Assembly (NCBI RefSeq): GCF_001718835.1
Contig: NZ_CP013444.1
Span: 2,294,001 to 2,358,000, forward strand
DNA from: Burkholderia cepacia
GTDB taxonomy: Bacteria; Pseudomonadota; Gammaproteobacteria; Burkholderiales; Burkholderiaceae
Length of the DNA stretch: 64,000 nucleotides
Direction: 5' to 3'
The notes beneath the pieces are model-generated. The model ran no database searches, had not been told where the DNA came from, and saw only the letters and a program-made list of their open reading frames with translations. The position numbers and the translations under genes were made by a program. This document shows positions 9,659 to 18,278 of the stretch, piece by piece. Position 1 is the first letter of the stretch. Every line of letters starts with the position of its first letter.

Positions 9659-10195
9659 CTACTGCACGACCCCCGCGACGAGCCGATCCGCTTCGTCGAA
9701 GCACTCGACGCCCGCGACCTGCGGCGCACCGCAAATCGTGAACACCGGCTTGCCCCACTGCAACCCGAGCGCGATTTCGGACAGCGTGCGGAGCCCGCCG
9801 CCCACCGCGATCAGGCACACCGACGCGCGTGCGACCAGCGCATTGCGCGTGATCCCGAGGCCGGTCGGCAACGCGACGCTCAGGTACGGATTCGCCAGCG
9901 CGGCGTCGTCTTCGGGCAACAGCCCGATCGCGCAGCCGCCGGCCGCATGCGTGCCTCGCGCGGCGGCCGCCATCACGCCCTGCTTGCCGCCGCCGACGAG
10001 CGCGATACCCGTGGCCGCCACCGCGTGCGCGATCCGTTCCGCGACCCGCATCTGTTCGTCGGTCGCGTCGCGCGGGCCGATCACGCCGACCGGCATCCGG
10101 TGCCGGTGCATGCCGCGTTGCCGTTGCGCCAGTCGCGCGAGCGCGTCGCGGGCCGGTTCGGACCACGCGCATTCAATGACGTCGTTGGCGAACAA
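9659..10195 (-). CDS. LOG/SLOG-fold nucleotide-binding protein (TIGR00725-like)
   Basis: 178 residues with a Rossmann-like SLOG pattern: VGVIGPRDATDEQM near the start, ATGIALVGGGKQGVMAAAARG, and ICLIAVGGGLRTLSEIALGL-like sequence in the position of the LOG PGGxGTxxE motif. The glutamate is kept, but the loop is AVGGGLRTLSE. LOG proteins are phosphoribohydrolases that release cytokinin-type bases, while related SLOG proteins bind nucleotides; the activity here is unknown. Its start overlaps the upstream permease by 23 bp, so it is translationally coupled as the last gene of the ABC operon. Very high GC, unlike the flanking remnant. Confidence 0.78.
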   Translation of the reverse strand: MFANDVIECAWSEPARDALARLAQRQRGMHRHRMPVGVIGPRDATDEQMRVAERIAHAVAATGIALVGGGKQGVMAAAARGTHAAGGCAIGLLPEDDAALANPYLSVALPTGLGITRNALVARASVCLIAVGGGLRTLSEIALGLQWGKPVFTICGAPQVAGVECFDEADRLVAGVVQ

Positions 10196-11003
10196 GACCT
10201 TCCCCCAGTGCCAGAACGCAGGTACAGATGGCCGTCAGCCCGATCGACAGCACGGCCGCCTGCGAAAAATCGGTTTGCCCGTCCGACAGCTTCAAATACA
10301 TCAGCAGCGGCAGGATGTTGATCTGCGTGCCGGCCAGCGCCAGCGCCGTGCCGTACGTGCCGAGCGCGATCGCGGTCACGAGGCACCATGCGGATGCGAC
10401 CGACGGCCACAGCTCGCGCCACGCGACGTCGAGCCACGCGCGCCAGGGCCGCGCGCCGAGCGTCAGCGCCGCCTCGAGCGGCCGCCGGTCGAGATTCGCG
10501 AGCGTGGGGTAGATCATCAGCGCGACGCGCGGGATCAGGTAATACGCATAGGCGACCGCGAGCCCCGGCATCGTGTAGATCGCGCCGCCGATCACGGTCG
10601 GATCGGCGCCCAGCGCGGCCAGCAGCGTGGTCACGAAGCCTGAGCGGCCGAATGCGAGGATGAAGCCGTACGCGATCACCAGCCCGGAAAACGCCAGCGG
10701 CACGCCGAGCAACGCGAGCGACCAGTGACGACGGGCCGGCGACTGTCCGGCCAGCGCGAACGCGACCGGCACGCCGACGGCGACCGACAGCGTGCCGGCG
10801 CCGACAGCCAGCGCCAGCGAGCGCACGATCGCATCGGCGACGAGCGGATCGCGCCACACCGCCGCGAACGCGCGGCCGCCGCCCGTGCATGCCGCGTCGA
10901 CGAGCGCGGCCAGCGGCAGCACGAAGCACACGGCAAGCAATGCCGCCGCTAGAAGCGCGCCGAAGCGGCGCAGCACGCCGCGTTCGGGTAAGGAAGCCTG
11001 CAT
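10173..11003 (-). CDS. ABC transporter permease
   Basis: 276 residues from ATG 11003 (MQASLPERGVLRRF), preceded by the purine-rich GGGCGAGGG; longer frames upstream run into the previous gene. About six membrane helices, with the inner-membrane ABC permease EAA region EAALTLGARPWRAWLDVAWREL at about residues 185-205, which contacts the ATPase. It is paired with the permease at 13180-14031 in one operon with a binding protein and ATPase, the arrangement of iron(III)-, 2-aminoethylphosphonate- or spermidine-type importers. Ten bases separate it from the binding-protein stop. Confidence 0.87.
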   Translation of the reverse strand: MQASLPERGVLRRFGALLAAALLAVCFVLPLAALVDAACTGGGRAFAAVWRDPLVADAIVRSLALAVGAGTLSVAVGVPVAFALAGQSPARRHWSLALLGVPLAFSGLVIAYGFILAFGRSGFVTTLLAALGADPTVIGGAIYTMPGLAVAYAYYLIPRVALMIYPTLANLDRRPLEAALTLGARPWRAWLDVAWRELWPSVASAWCLVTAIALGTYGTALALAGTQINILPLLMYLKLSDGQTDFSQAAVLSIGLTAICTCVLALGEGLVRQRRH

Positions 11004-11013
11004 CCCTCGCCCC

Positions 11014-12102
11014 TTATTGGCCGAGCGTGGCCTGCGACCAGAGCTGGTCGACCTCGGCCTTGCGCGCCGCCGCCTTCGCGACATCGAGCGGGCGCACCTG
11101 CGGCGCGTTCGGCAGTTTCGCCGCGACTTCCGGCACGACCGGCGTGCCCGGCACCGCCGGACGCACGTAGCCTTGCGCGAATAGCGCCTGCCCGACGTCG
11201 CTCATCACGAGGTTGAGCCAGAGCTGCGCGGCGGACGGATTCGGGCCGTTCTTCACGAGACTCATCGCGTAGGGTGCCGACACGCTGCCGTCCTGCGGAA
11301 TCACGACGTCGGCCGCGTCGCCCATGCCGTCCGCGTACTTCGCCTTGAGGCCGTCGTTCTCGTAGCCGATCAGGATCGGGATCTCGCCCTTCACGAACTT
11401 CGCGTACGGCGTCGTGCCCTCCACGCGCAGCACGTTGCCGGCCTGCTTCAGCTTGCCGAAGAAGTCGGCGCCCGGCTTCGGATTCTCGACGCCGCCGCCG
11501 TTCGCATACGCGGCCGCGAACACCGCGACCTGGCCTTGTCCGGTCGAGCGCGGGTCGAGATAGACCACCGCGTTGCGGTACTCGGGCTTCAGCAGGTCGG
11601 ACCAGCGCTGCGGTACGTTCTTGACGAGCTTCCGGTTGACCAGGAACGCGATGTTCAGCGAATGCACGGCGAACCAGCGAGCGTCGGTCGCGCGGAACAC
11701 GCCCGGCAGCTTGTCGAAGTTGATCGGCCGGAACGGCGCGACGACGTCCTTGCCGGCAGCATCGAGCGCCGACGCCGCGAAGTAGTACGCGGTGTCGGCC
11801 TGCGGACGGCGGCGCGACTTGTCGAGCGCGACGACGGTCGCGGCCGAGCCGATGTCGTTGTACGTGATCTCGACCTTCGGGTAGCGCTTGCGGAATTCGG
11901 CGAACAGCGCCTTCCAGTTCGCCCATTCGGGGCCGGTATCGAACGACACGACGAGCCCTTCGTCGGCCGCCTTCGCGTACAGCGCGTCTTCGCCCGGGTA
12001 CAGCGGCGCGGCGTGCGCCGCCGCGCTGGAAAGCGCCGCGAGCGCGCACAGCGCCAGCACGCGGGCGCGCATGGCCTTCACAAAAAGGGAGCCTGCAAGC
12101 AT
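11014..12102 (-). CDS. ABC transporter periplasmic binding protein (family 1)
   Basis: 362 residues from ATG 12102, chosen because GGAG at 12110-12113 lies seven bases upstream; an earlier ATG at 12132 overlaps the ATPase stop. The signal peptide is MRARVLALCALAALSSAAAHA, preceded by a short basic leader. Mature sequence shows the type-2 binding-protein fold: YAKAADEGLVVSFDTGPEWA, then KPEYRNAVVYLDPRSTGQGQ and GYENDGLKAKYADGMG. The closest general shape is the iron(III)/2-aminoethylphosphonate/thiamine class; ligand residues cannot be assigned by eye. It delivers substrate to the two permeases. Confidence 0.87.
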   Translation of the reverse strand: MLAGSLFVKAMRARVLALCALAALSSAAAHAAPLYPGEDALYAKAADEGLVVSFDTGPEWANWKALFAEFRKRYPKVEITYNDIGSAATVVALDKSRRRPQADTAYYFAASALDAAGKDVVAPFRPINFDKLPGVFRATDARWFAVHSLNIAFLVNRKLVKNVPQRWSDLLKPEYRNAVVYLDPRSTGQGQVAVFAAAYANGGGVENPKPGADFFGKLKQAGNVLRVEGTTPYAKFVKGEIPILIGYENDGLKAKYADGMGDAADVVIPQDGSVSAPYAMSLVKNGPNPSAAQLWLNLVMSDVGQALFAQGYVRPAVPGTPVVPEVAAKLPNAPQVRPLDVAKAAARKAEVDQLWSQATLGQ

Positions 12103-12128
12103 CGTGAATCTCCGTTGAACGAAAGAGG

Positions 12129-13172
12129 TCATTGCGCGGCCGGCGACGCCGGCAGCACGAGCAGATGGCAAGGGTCGATCGCGATGCTGCGCGCGGCGGG
12201 CTCGCGCCCTTCGCACAGCAGCACGTCGGCCGAGCCGTCGGGAATGAAGTCGTAGCGCTGCGTCGCGCCGAAGTAGCGCACGTCCCCGCGGCGGCCGTCG
12301 ATGCGGTTCGCGCTGTGTTCCGGCGGATCGGCCTGCACGTGTTCGGGCCGCACCAGTACCTCGATTTCCGCGCCCGGCCGGTGCTCGCCCGTTTCCGCGC
12401 GCAGCGTCGCGAAACGCACGTCGACGGTGCCGTGCGCGAGCACGCGGCCGCGCAGCAGCGTCGAATGTCCGACGAAGCGCGCGACCTGGGCGGTCGCCGG
12501 GCGCTCGTACAGGTCGCGCGGCGTGCCGGCCTGCAGCACGCGACCGCCGTCGACGATCGCGACGCGGTCGGCCATGCTCAGCGCTTCGTCCTGATCGTGC
12601 GTGACGAACAGCGTCGTCGCGCCGCAGGCACGCTGCAGCGCGCGGATCTCGTCGCGCAACTGATGACGGATGCCGGCATCGAGCGCGGCCAGCGGCTCGT
12701 CGAGCAACAGCAGCTTCGGCTCGATCACGAGCGCGCGCGCCAGCGCGACGCGCTGTTGCTGTCCGCCCGACAGCATCGCGACGCCGCGCGTCGCATGCGC
12801 GGCCAGTCCGACCCGCTCGAGCATGTCCAGCGCGCGCTGGCGCCGCACGCCGGCCGCGACGCCGCGCATCCGCAGCCCGTACGCGACGTTGTCGACGACC
12901 GACAGGTTCGGAAACAACGCATAGTGCTGAAACACCATCCCGACTTCGCGGCGCCATACCGGCACGCCGGCCACGTCGTCGCCGCCGATCGCGATGCGCC
13001 CGTGCCAGCCGTCGAGCAGCCCGGCGGCAAGGCGCAGCAGCGTCGATTTACCGGAGCCGCTGCGTCCCATCACCGCGAGCAGCTCGCCTTGCGCGGCGGA
13101 CAACGTGACGTCGTCGACGCCGTGACGCGCACCGGGATACTGAAAGCTGACGTGTTCGAATTCGAGGCTCAT
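12129..13172 (-). CDS. ABC transporter ATP-binding protein
   Basis: 347 residues from ATG 13172 (MSLEFEHVSFQYPGARHGVD). Walker A is GRSGSGKST (near residue 36), then the Q-loop VFQHYALFPNLSVVDN, signature LSGGQQQRVALARAL, Walker B LLLLDEPLAALD and H-loop TLFVTHDQDEALSMAD. A C-terminal TOBE-like domain follows (RPEHVQADP...). All catalytic motifs are intact. It powers import through the two permeases. Eight bases separate it from the upstream permease, and its TGA overlaps a possible ATG of the binding protein, so the operon is tightly packed. Confidence 0.92.
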   Translation of the reverse strand: MSLEFEHVSFQYPGARHGVDDVTLSAAQGELLAVMGRSGSGKSTLLRLAAGLLDGWHGRIAIGGDDVAGVPVWRREVGMVFQHYALFPNLSVVDNVAYGLRMRGVAAGVRRQRALDMLERVGLAAHATRGVAMLSGGQQQRVALARALVIEPKLLLLDEPLAALDAGIRHQLRDEIRALQRACGATTLFVTHDQDEALSMADRVAIVDGGRVLQAGTPRDLYERPATAQVARFVGHSTLLRGRVLAHGTVDVRFATLRAETGEHRPGAEIEVLVRPEHVQADPPEHSANRIDGRRGDVRYFGATQRYDFIPDGSADVLLCEGREPAARSIAIDPCHLLVLPASPAAQ

Positions 13173-13179
13173 GAAGGAC

Positions 13180-14031
13180 TCATTTCAGACGTTGGACGGT
13201 GCCGACAGACACGAGCGTCGCGAGCACGGCGAGAACGAGCAGCACGACGGTCGCCGCGCATGCCATCCCGGTCGCGCCGTAGAACGCCTGCAGCAGCACG
13301 ATCGGATAATTCCGGTAGCGAAAACCGGCGATCAGGTTCGAGATCTGGAATTCGCCGATCGATAGCGCGGCCACCATCACGAGTCCGGAAAACAGGCTAT
13401 GGCGCAGGTTCGGCAGCACGATCGTGACGAACTGGCGCAGCGGCGTCGCACCGAGCGTCGCCGCGCAGGCTTCGAGGCGCGCAAGATCGAGATGGCGCAA
13501 GTCTCCCAGCAGCGTCTGCAGCAGATAAGGCAGCGTCAGCACCGCGTGGGCCGCGACCATCAGCGGCAACGTGCCGAGCCACGGCAGCGCGTCGCCGCTG
13601 AAGATCGCGATGTAGCCGAAGCCGAGCGTCAGCGCCGGCACCGCGACCGGCATCAGCATCACGACGCGCGTCGCGAAACCGCCGCCGGCCTGCGCGCGAT
13701 GATGCAGCGCATACGCGAGCGGCAGGCCGATCGCCGCGTTGAGCGCGCAGCACGCCAGCGCGACGATGAAGCTCACGCCGAACGCGCGCGTGAAACTCCG
13801 GTTCGCGATCAGGTCGGCGAACCAGTGCCCGGTGACGCCGGCGGGCAGCAACGTGTTCGTCCACGATTCGCCCACCGCGCCGATCAGCAGCAAGGCGATC
13901 GGCAACAGCAGGTAGAGCGCGAACACCGCGAGCAGCGCCTGCAGCAGCAGGCGCCCGACGGGCGGCCGGGCCGGTTTGTTACGACGAATCGGAATACCGT
14001 CGGCCACGGCCGGGGCGGTTGACGCAGGCAT
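13180..14031 (-). CDS. ABC transporter permease, first gene of the operon
   Basis: 283 residues from ATG 14031 (MPASTAPAVADGIPIRRNK); a GTG two codons earlier is also possible. Six predicted membrane helices; the EAA-type loop reads RLEACAATLGATPLRQFVTIVLP at about residues 190-210. Together with the permease at 10173-11003 it would form the channel. Its start faces the LysR-type regulator across about 160 bp, the usual site of a LysR-controlled promoter, so this operon was probably regulated by that now-broken gene. Confidence 0.87.
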   Translation of the reverse strand: MPASTAPAVADGIPIRRNKPARPPVGRLLLQALLAVFALYLLLPIALLLIGAVGESWTNTLLPAGVTGHWFADLIANRSFTRAFGVSFIVALACCALNAAIGLPLAYALHHRAQAGGGFATRVVMLMPVAVPALTLGFGYIAIFSGDALPWLGTLPLMVAAHAVLTLPYLLQTLLGDLRHLDLARLEACAATLGATPLRQFVTIVLPNLRHSLFSGLVMVAALSIGEFQISNLIAGFRYRNYPIVLLQAFYGATGMACAATVVLLVLAVLATLVSVGTVQRLK

Positions 14032-15040
14032 GAACACACTCGCTGACGATCGGAAAAATCCTCGCGCAACGCCCGCCGGACGAGGCCCGCATGCGTTGTC
14101 GAAGCCGGCGCAGTGTGCGGTTCCGACATGGCATCGTCATGAAAAAAACGTAAAAAGCGCGCATCGACCTGTGCAAGGACGGAACAGCTCGCCATGAAGC
14201 ACCTGTATCCGAACGTGGCGGAACTGCATGCATTCGCCACGTCCGCGAAGTACCTGAACTTCTCCTACGCGGCCCGCGAACTGGGCCTGACGCCGAGCGC
14301 GGTCAGCCGGCAGATCGCGAACCTCGAGGCGCTGTTCGGCGTGAAGCTGTTCGTGCGCGAGGGACGCGGCCTCGCGCTCACCCGTGCCGGTCAGGTGTAT
14401 CACGCGCGCGTCGTCGGCCCGCTGCGCGAAATCGGCAACGCGTCGATCGAGCTGCTGAGCGCCCGCGAAAACAGCGACCTGCTGACGATCGCGAGCGTGC
14501 CGACGTTCACGACCAAGTGGCTCGTGCCTCGCCTGACTGAGTTCCTCGCTGCCGCCCCAGACGTGACACTGAGCTTTCGACGTCATCTAGCACACGGCGA
14601 CCCCTTTCCTCTCGAACTCGACGCAGCTATCCGTTACGGCGATGGCCTCTGGGATGGTGTACGGAGCGACTATTTGGATGGACGGACTTTCGTACCAGTT
14701 TGCTCGCCGGAATTCGCGTCGAAGTATGTGCTGCGCACCCCGGCCGATACTGCTACCGTCCCACGGCTTGTTCATGAACAAGCCCAAGACGCATGGTCCG
14801 ATTGGGCGAAGAGATATGGCGTTACACACATGAATCCATTCTCCGGCCCGCGATTCGAGCAATACTCCGTACTCATCCAGGCAGCACAAACGGGGCTCGG
14901 ACTCGCACTGGTACCGGTTTTCTTGATTGGAACACTGATCGACACTGCCTTGCTTGTGCAGCCGATCGATGCGCCAGTAGAGCTAGATAATCAAGGACAT
15001 TATCTATGTTGTACTACAGATAGGCTCGGCGCAAGCTCAG

Positions 15041-16150
15041 GGCGGTTTCAAGGGCGAAGTGCAACACCTCGCGGGTTACTGAACGGGAAGCCGGTCTATG
15101 GGGTTAGCCAGGACTTGGGCAAGGATTTCCAGAGGGGTGTGCCAGTTCAGTGTGGCGCGCGGTCGGGTATTGAGTTTGTCGGCAATGGCGTCGAGGTCAT
15201 CTTGAGAGTAGACGGACAAATCAGTGCCTTTTGGCAGGTACTGCCGCAGCAGGCCGTTGGTGTTTTCGCAGGTGCCGCGTTGCCAAGGGCTGTGCGGATC
15301 ACAGAAATAGACGCGCACATTGGTCGCGGCGCTCAGTTCGGCGTGTCGCGCCATCTCGCGACCTTGATCGTAGGTCAGCGTCTGGCGCAGCGGTTCGACG
15401 AGCGATTGCAGCTTGGTCGTGAACGCGGCCAGCGCCGAAGCGGCCGTCGCGTCGGGCATCTTCGCCAGCAGGACGGCGCGGCTCATGCGTTCGACCAACA
15501 CGGCCACCGACGATTTGTTCTCGGCACCCTTGATAAGGTCGCCCTCCCAATGGCCCGGCATGAGGCGATCATCGATTTCGGGCGGACGCACGTGGATGCT
15601 GATCATGTCGGGAATCGTCGCGCGCCGATCGGCGCCACGCGATCGCGGCAGGCGTTTGTTGCGATGCTGGCGCAGGCAGGCAATCAGTTCGCGGCGCAAC
15701 TCGCCGCGAGGCTGGGCGTAGATGGCGTTGTAAATCGTTTCGTGGGACACGTGCAGGCTCGGGTCGTCGGGAAAGACACGCTTCAGAGTACCGGCGATTT
15801 CCTGCGGCGACCACTGACGTTCGCAAAGCAAGCGACGAACGAGGCCCCAAAGGATCGAATCTGGTGCGAGCTTCGGATCCGGCCGTCCAGCCTGTCGGCG
15901 CGCGTCGCGAGATGCCTGCGCGGCGCGCGGGCAGTACAGGCCGTTGGATTGGGTATTGCGGGCCAACTCGCGACTGAGCGTCGACGGCGCGCGCTTGAGC
16001 TTGCGGGCGATCGCCCGCAAGCTCAAGCCTTCGTCCCGCCAGAAATCGATTCGCATACGTTCTTCAGGTTGCAGTTGTTGGTACGTTCTCTTTGCCATTC
16101 GCGGACATTACCGGATGGCGAGAGTGTTGCACTTCAGATTTGAGGCCGCC
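15041..16150 (-). mobile_element. IS30-family element, 1110 bp
   Basis: Ends share an imperfect inverted repeat of about 27 bp: GGCGG at the tip and GAAGTGCAACAC inside, read inward from both sides. The flanks carry TCAG at 15037-15040 and 16151-16154 (a 3-bp reading, TCA, is also possible; IS30 elements usually make 2-3 bp). Removing the element restores the LysR frame, which supports these borders. Confidence 0.87.
15076..16098 (-). CDS. IS30-family transposase
   Basis: 340 residues from ATG 16098 (MAKRTYQQLQPEERMRIDFW). N-terminal helix-turn-helix: EGLSLRAIARKLKRAPSTLSREL. The DDE catalytic residues are visible as PGHWEGDLIKG, LTYDQGREMARH and CENTNGLLRQYLPKGTDL. Full length, with no internal stop, so the element may still be active. 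It lies antisense to the LysR gene it interrupts. Confidence 0.93.
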   Translation of the reverse strand: MAKRTYQQLQPEERMRIDFWRDEGLSLRAIARKLKRAPSTLSRELARNTQSNGLYCPRAAQASRDARRQAGRPDPKLAPDSILWGLVRRLLCERQWSPQEIAGTLKRVFPDDPSLHVSHETIYNAIYAQPRGELRRELIACLRQHRNKRLPRSRGADRRATIPDMISIHVRPPEIDDRLMPGHWEGDLIKGAENKSSVAVLVERMSRAVLLAKMPDATAASALAAFTTKLQSLVEPLRQTLTYDQGREMARHAELSAATNVRVYFCDPHSPWQRGTCENTNGLLRQYLPKGTDLSVYSQDDLDAIADKLNTRPRATLNWHTPLEILAQVLANPIDRLPVQ

Positions 16151-16203
16151 TCAGCGTTGCGGCGATTCCGCGAATGGATATTGGAAGCATTTCAACGGTA
16201 GCA

Positions 16204-16592
16204 GATTGGTCTCCTCTCGTCTTCGCCGTCTCTTGGGGACTTATTATCACGGTGCAATTACTCGCTACTCGAGCATTGCGCGCTACCGCGCGCTGTTTGC
16301 CATGCTGCGCAATAGCGCTATACCATCCCACGCCAGTCCTTTACGTTCGACAAAAAACGCAGCCCATCTGGCATATTGCGCTGTAAAGTCAGCGAAGGCC
16401 AGCCGGATCGAGGCCACCTGGACCTCCTTCACCAGGAAATCCACAAGTCGGCCTTCCCCAGTAACATGCGCCTAGACTAGACGTCAACACAACCAATACC
16501 AGGCCCATGAACGCCTTCTTTACACGTTTCCGCATATCACACCTCGATTTATCGAAACACGGGACATCTTCAGCGTCGCGAGCGCCATAAAT
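16204..16592. other. Intergenic stretch, no gene seen
   Basis: About 390 bp between the end of the LysR gene and the RcnB-like gene. Several short frames exist but none shows a family motif or ribosome site. It may contain old, unrecognised remnants. Confidence 0.4.
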
Positions 16593-16910
16593 TCAACGAG
16601 GTGGCGCCAGCAAGATGTTCGCAATCACGCCAGTCGCGAGAGTCGCTAGAACGAAGTCACCATTTACCTCAAGCCAGTAAAAACCTGGGGGTGGCGGCGG
16701 AAGATTGTAAGCCTGCCAATCGCCGACAATGTACTGTGGCCCGCGATAGTCCGGCGGAACAAGACCACCGCGACGCCAGTCGCTATGGGGTACGGGGAAG
16801 CTCCGACCTACCGCTGCAGCACCCGGACCAGGCAATCCCTGCGCAAATCCTGGTACCAACAGCCCCAGTAGGCTCATTTCAATTGCAAATGCGATGACCC
16901 TAATTTTCAC
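16593..16910 (-). CDS. RcnB-like small periplasmic protein
   Basis: 105 residues from GTG 16910, chosen because AGGAGG (plus-strand 16917-16922) sits six bases upstream. A signal peptide (VKIRVIAFAIEMSLLGLLVPGFAQG) precedes a short mature part: WRRGGLVPPDYRGPQYIVGD, WQAYNLPPPPPGFYWLEVNG and DFVLATLATGVIANIL. That last pattern (Y-V--W---L--PP-G--W--V-GD--L-A--TG-I) is typical of the RcnB family, first described in E. coli nickel/cobalt homeostasis. In Burkholderia such proteins are common and their role is mostly unknown. It stands alone. Confidence 0.8.
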   Translation of the reverse strand: MKIRVIAFAIEMSLLGLLVPGFAQGLPGPGAAAVGRSFPVPHSDWRRGGLVPPDYRGPQYIVGDWQAYNLPPPPPGFYWLEVNGDFVLATLATGVIANILLAPPR

Positions 16911-18278
16911 CTCGTTCCTCCTTTGAAAAGTACGAACAATAATCGCAGAGGACTTAGATGACGTGCTTACGATATCTTGCAAATTGGTTCAGTCGCTGTC
17001 ATTTGTGACACTATTTCCCTACACCAGAGATAGGTCGCGCAATTGATCCCACGATCTCCATTTCTAGACACAATCATCAACACGCCTTATAATTTAGACA
17101 TATTAACGATTTTTTTCACACACCAGACTAAAAACCAGCGATTTTGTTGCGGCCGGTCGCCTTGGCATAGTAAAGTGCCTCATCGGCCGCCTTGACTACG
17201 GAATCGGCCCCACCATCCTGGCACTGAGTCCAACTTGCAAGGCCAATACTGACGGTAACACGACCACATTCGCTGGCCGCGTGCTCAAGTTCCAATCCGC
17301 TGACTGCCGTTCGAATTCGCTCGGCAATTTGGGCAGCGTCGCTTAACGGCGTATCCGACAGCAACACCACGAATTCCTCTCCGCCATAGCGCGCCGCGGT
17401 ATTTGCCGGTCGCCGGATATGTCCGGCAATGCAACGTGCCACCGCAGCCAAAGCATCGTCCCCAGCCCGGTGGCCATAAGAGTCGTTGTACGCCTTGAAG
17501 CGATCGACATCGATGAACAACAGCGAAAATATGGAACGTATGCGGCGCGCGCGACGCCACTCCCGGTCGAGCGCGTCATCGAAGCTACGACGGTTGTGTA
17601 AGCCGGTAAGGCCGTCGGTACGCGCCAGCAGAGCGAATTGAGATTCCGATTGCGTCCGGCGCCGTAGTTGTCTAAAAAGCATGACAGTGACCACAACGAA
17701 GGTGCTCCCGAACGTTGCTATCAGCACGCCGATAATCACGGCGTGGTTTCGCCATGCCGAAAAAATATCCCCTTCTTTCTTCTCCACCACGATGGCGAGC
17801 GGCAGGTTGGGCAGGTTGGGCAGGTTGCTGATGTAGTAGAAACGGCGGCTTCCATCGTCCGCAGACGTGTCGAAGAGCCATCCCTCTACTGTCGCCTGAA
17901 ACGATCTAAAGGCTGAGAATTTACCGAAGTCACGACCTATAGCGGAAGCGTTATACGGCTCACGCATGATTATGACACCATCCCTACCGATGAGCGTGAT
18001 CAAACCGTTGTGACCAACTGACAGTTCCGCTAATAACCAATGGAAATACTCGATATTCACCTCAGTGATTGCGACGCCTGCGAATGAACCGTCCGGATTG
18101 GCGATCCGTCGTTACAACACAATGCTTGATCCGCCCACCCTGAATCGTGATGCAATCGGATCGCTAATGTATAAACCCGCGTTCGGGTTGTCGCGATGGA
18201 TGGCAAAGCATTTGCAGTCTGCGGAATTACCGTACCTGAGCGAATTATTGACATAATTCTTATAATTTTTCCGGTCGC

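Larger units (their letters stand above)
14194..16201 (+). pseudogene. LysR-family regulator gene split by an IS30 element
   Basis: The 5' part (14194-15040) encodes a GcvA-like LysR protein: helix-turn-helix in MKHLYPNVAELHAFATSAKY ... AARELGLTPSAVSRQIANLE, then the effector domain up to GHYLCCTTDRLGASS. After the element, 16155-16201 encodes LRRFREWILEAFQR and a stop. Removing 15041-16150 and one TCAG copy joins GASSALRRFREW in frame, about 297 residues, a normal LysR length. The gene is divergent from the ABC operon and was probably its regulator. Base composition falls near 14530-14600, inside the effector domain, so the gene may itself be mosaic. As it stands the last helix is replaced by IS-encoded sequence. 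Confidence 0.88.

Noticed and set aside
12132..12957. Open frame extending upstream from the binding-protein gene
   Set aside because: It overlaps the intact ATPase in another frame and is Arg/Ala noise; GGAG and a signal peptide support the start at 12102.
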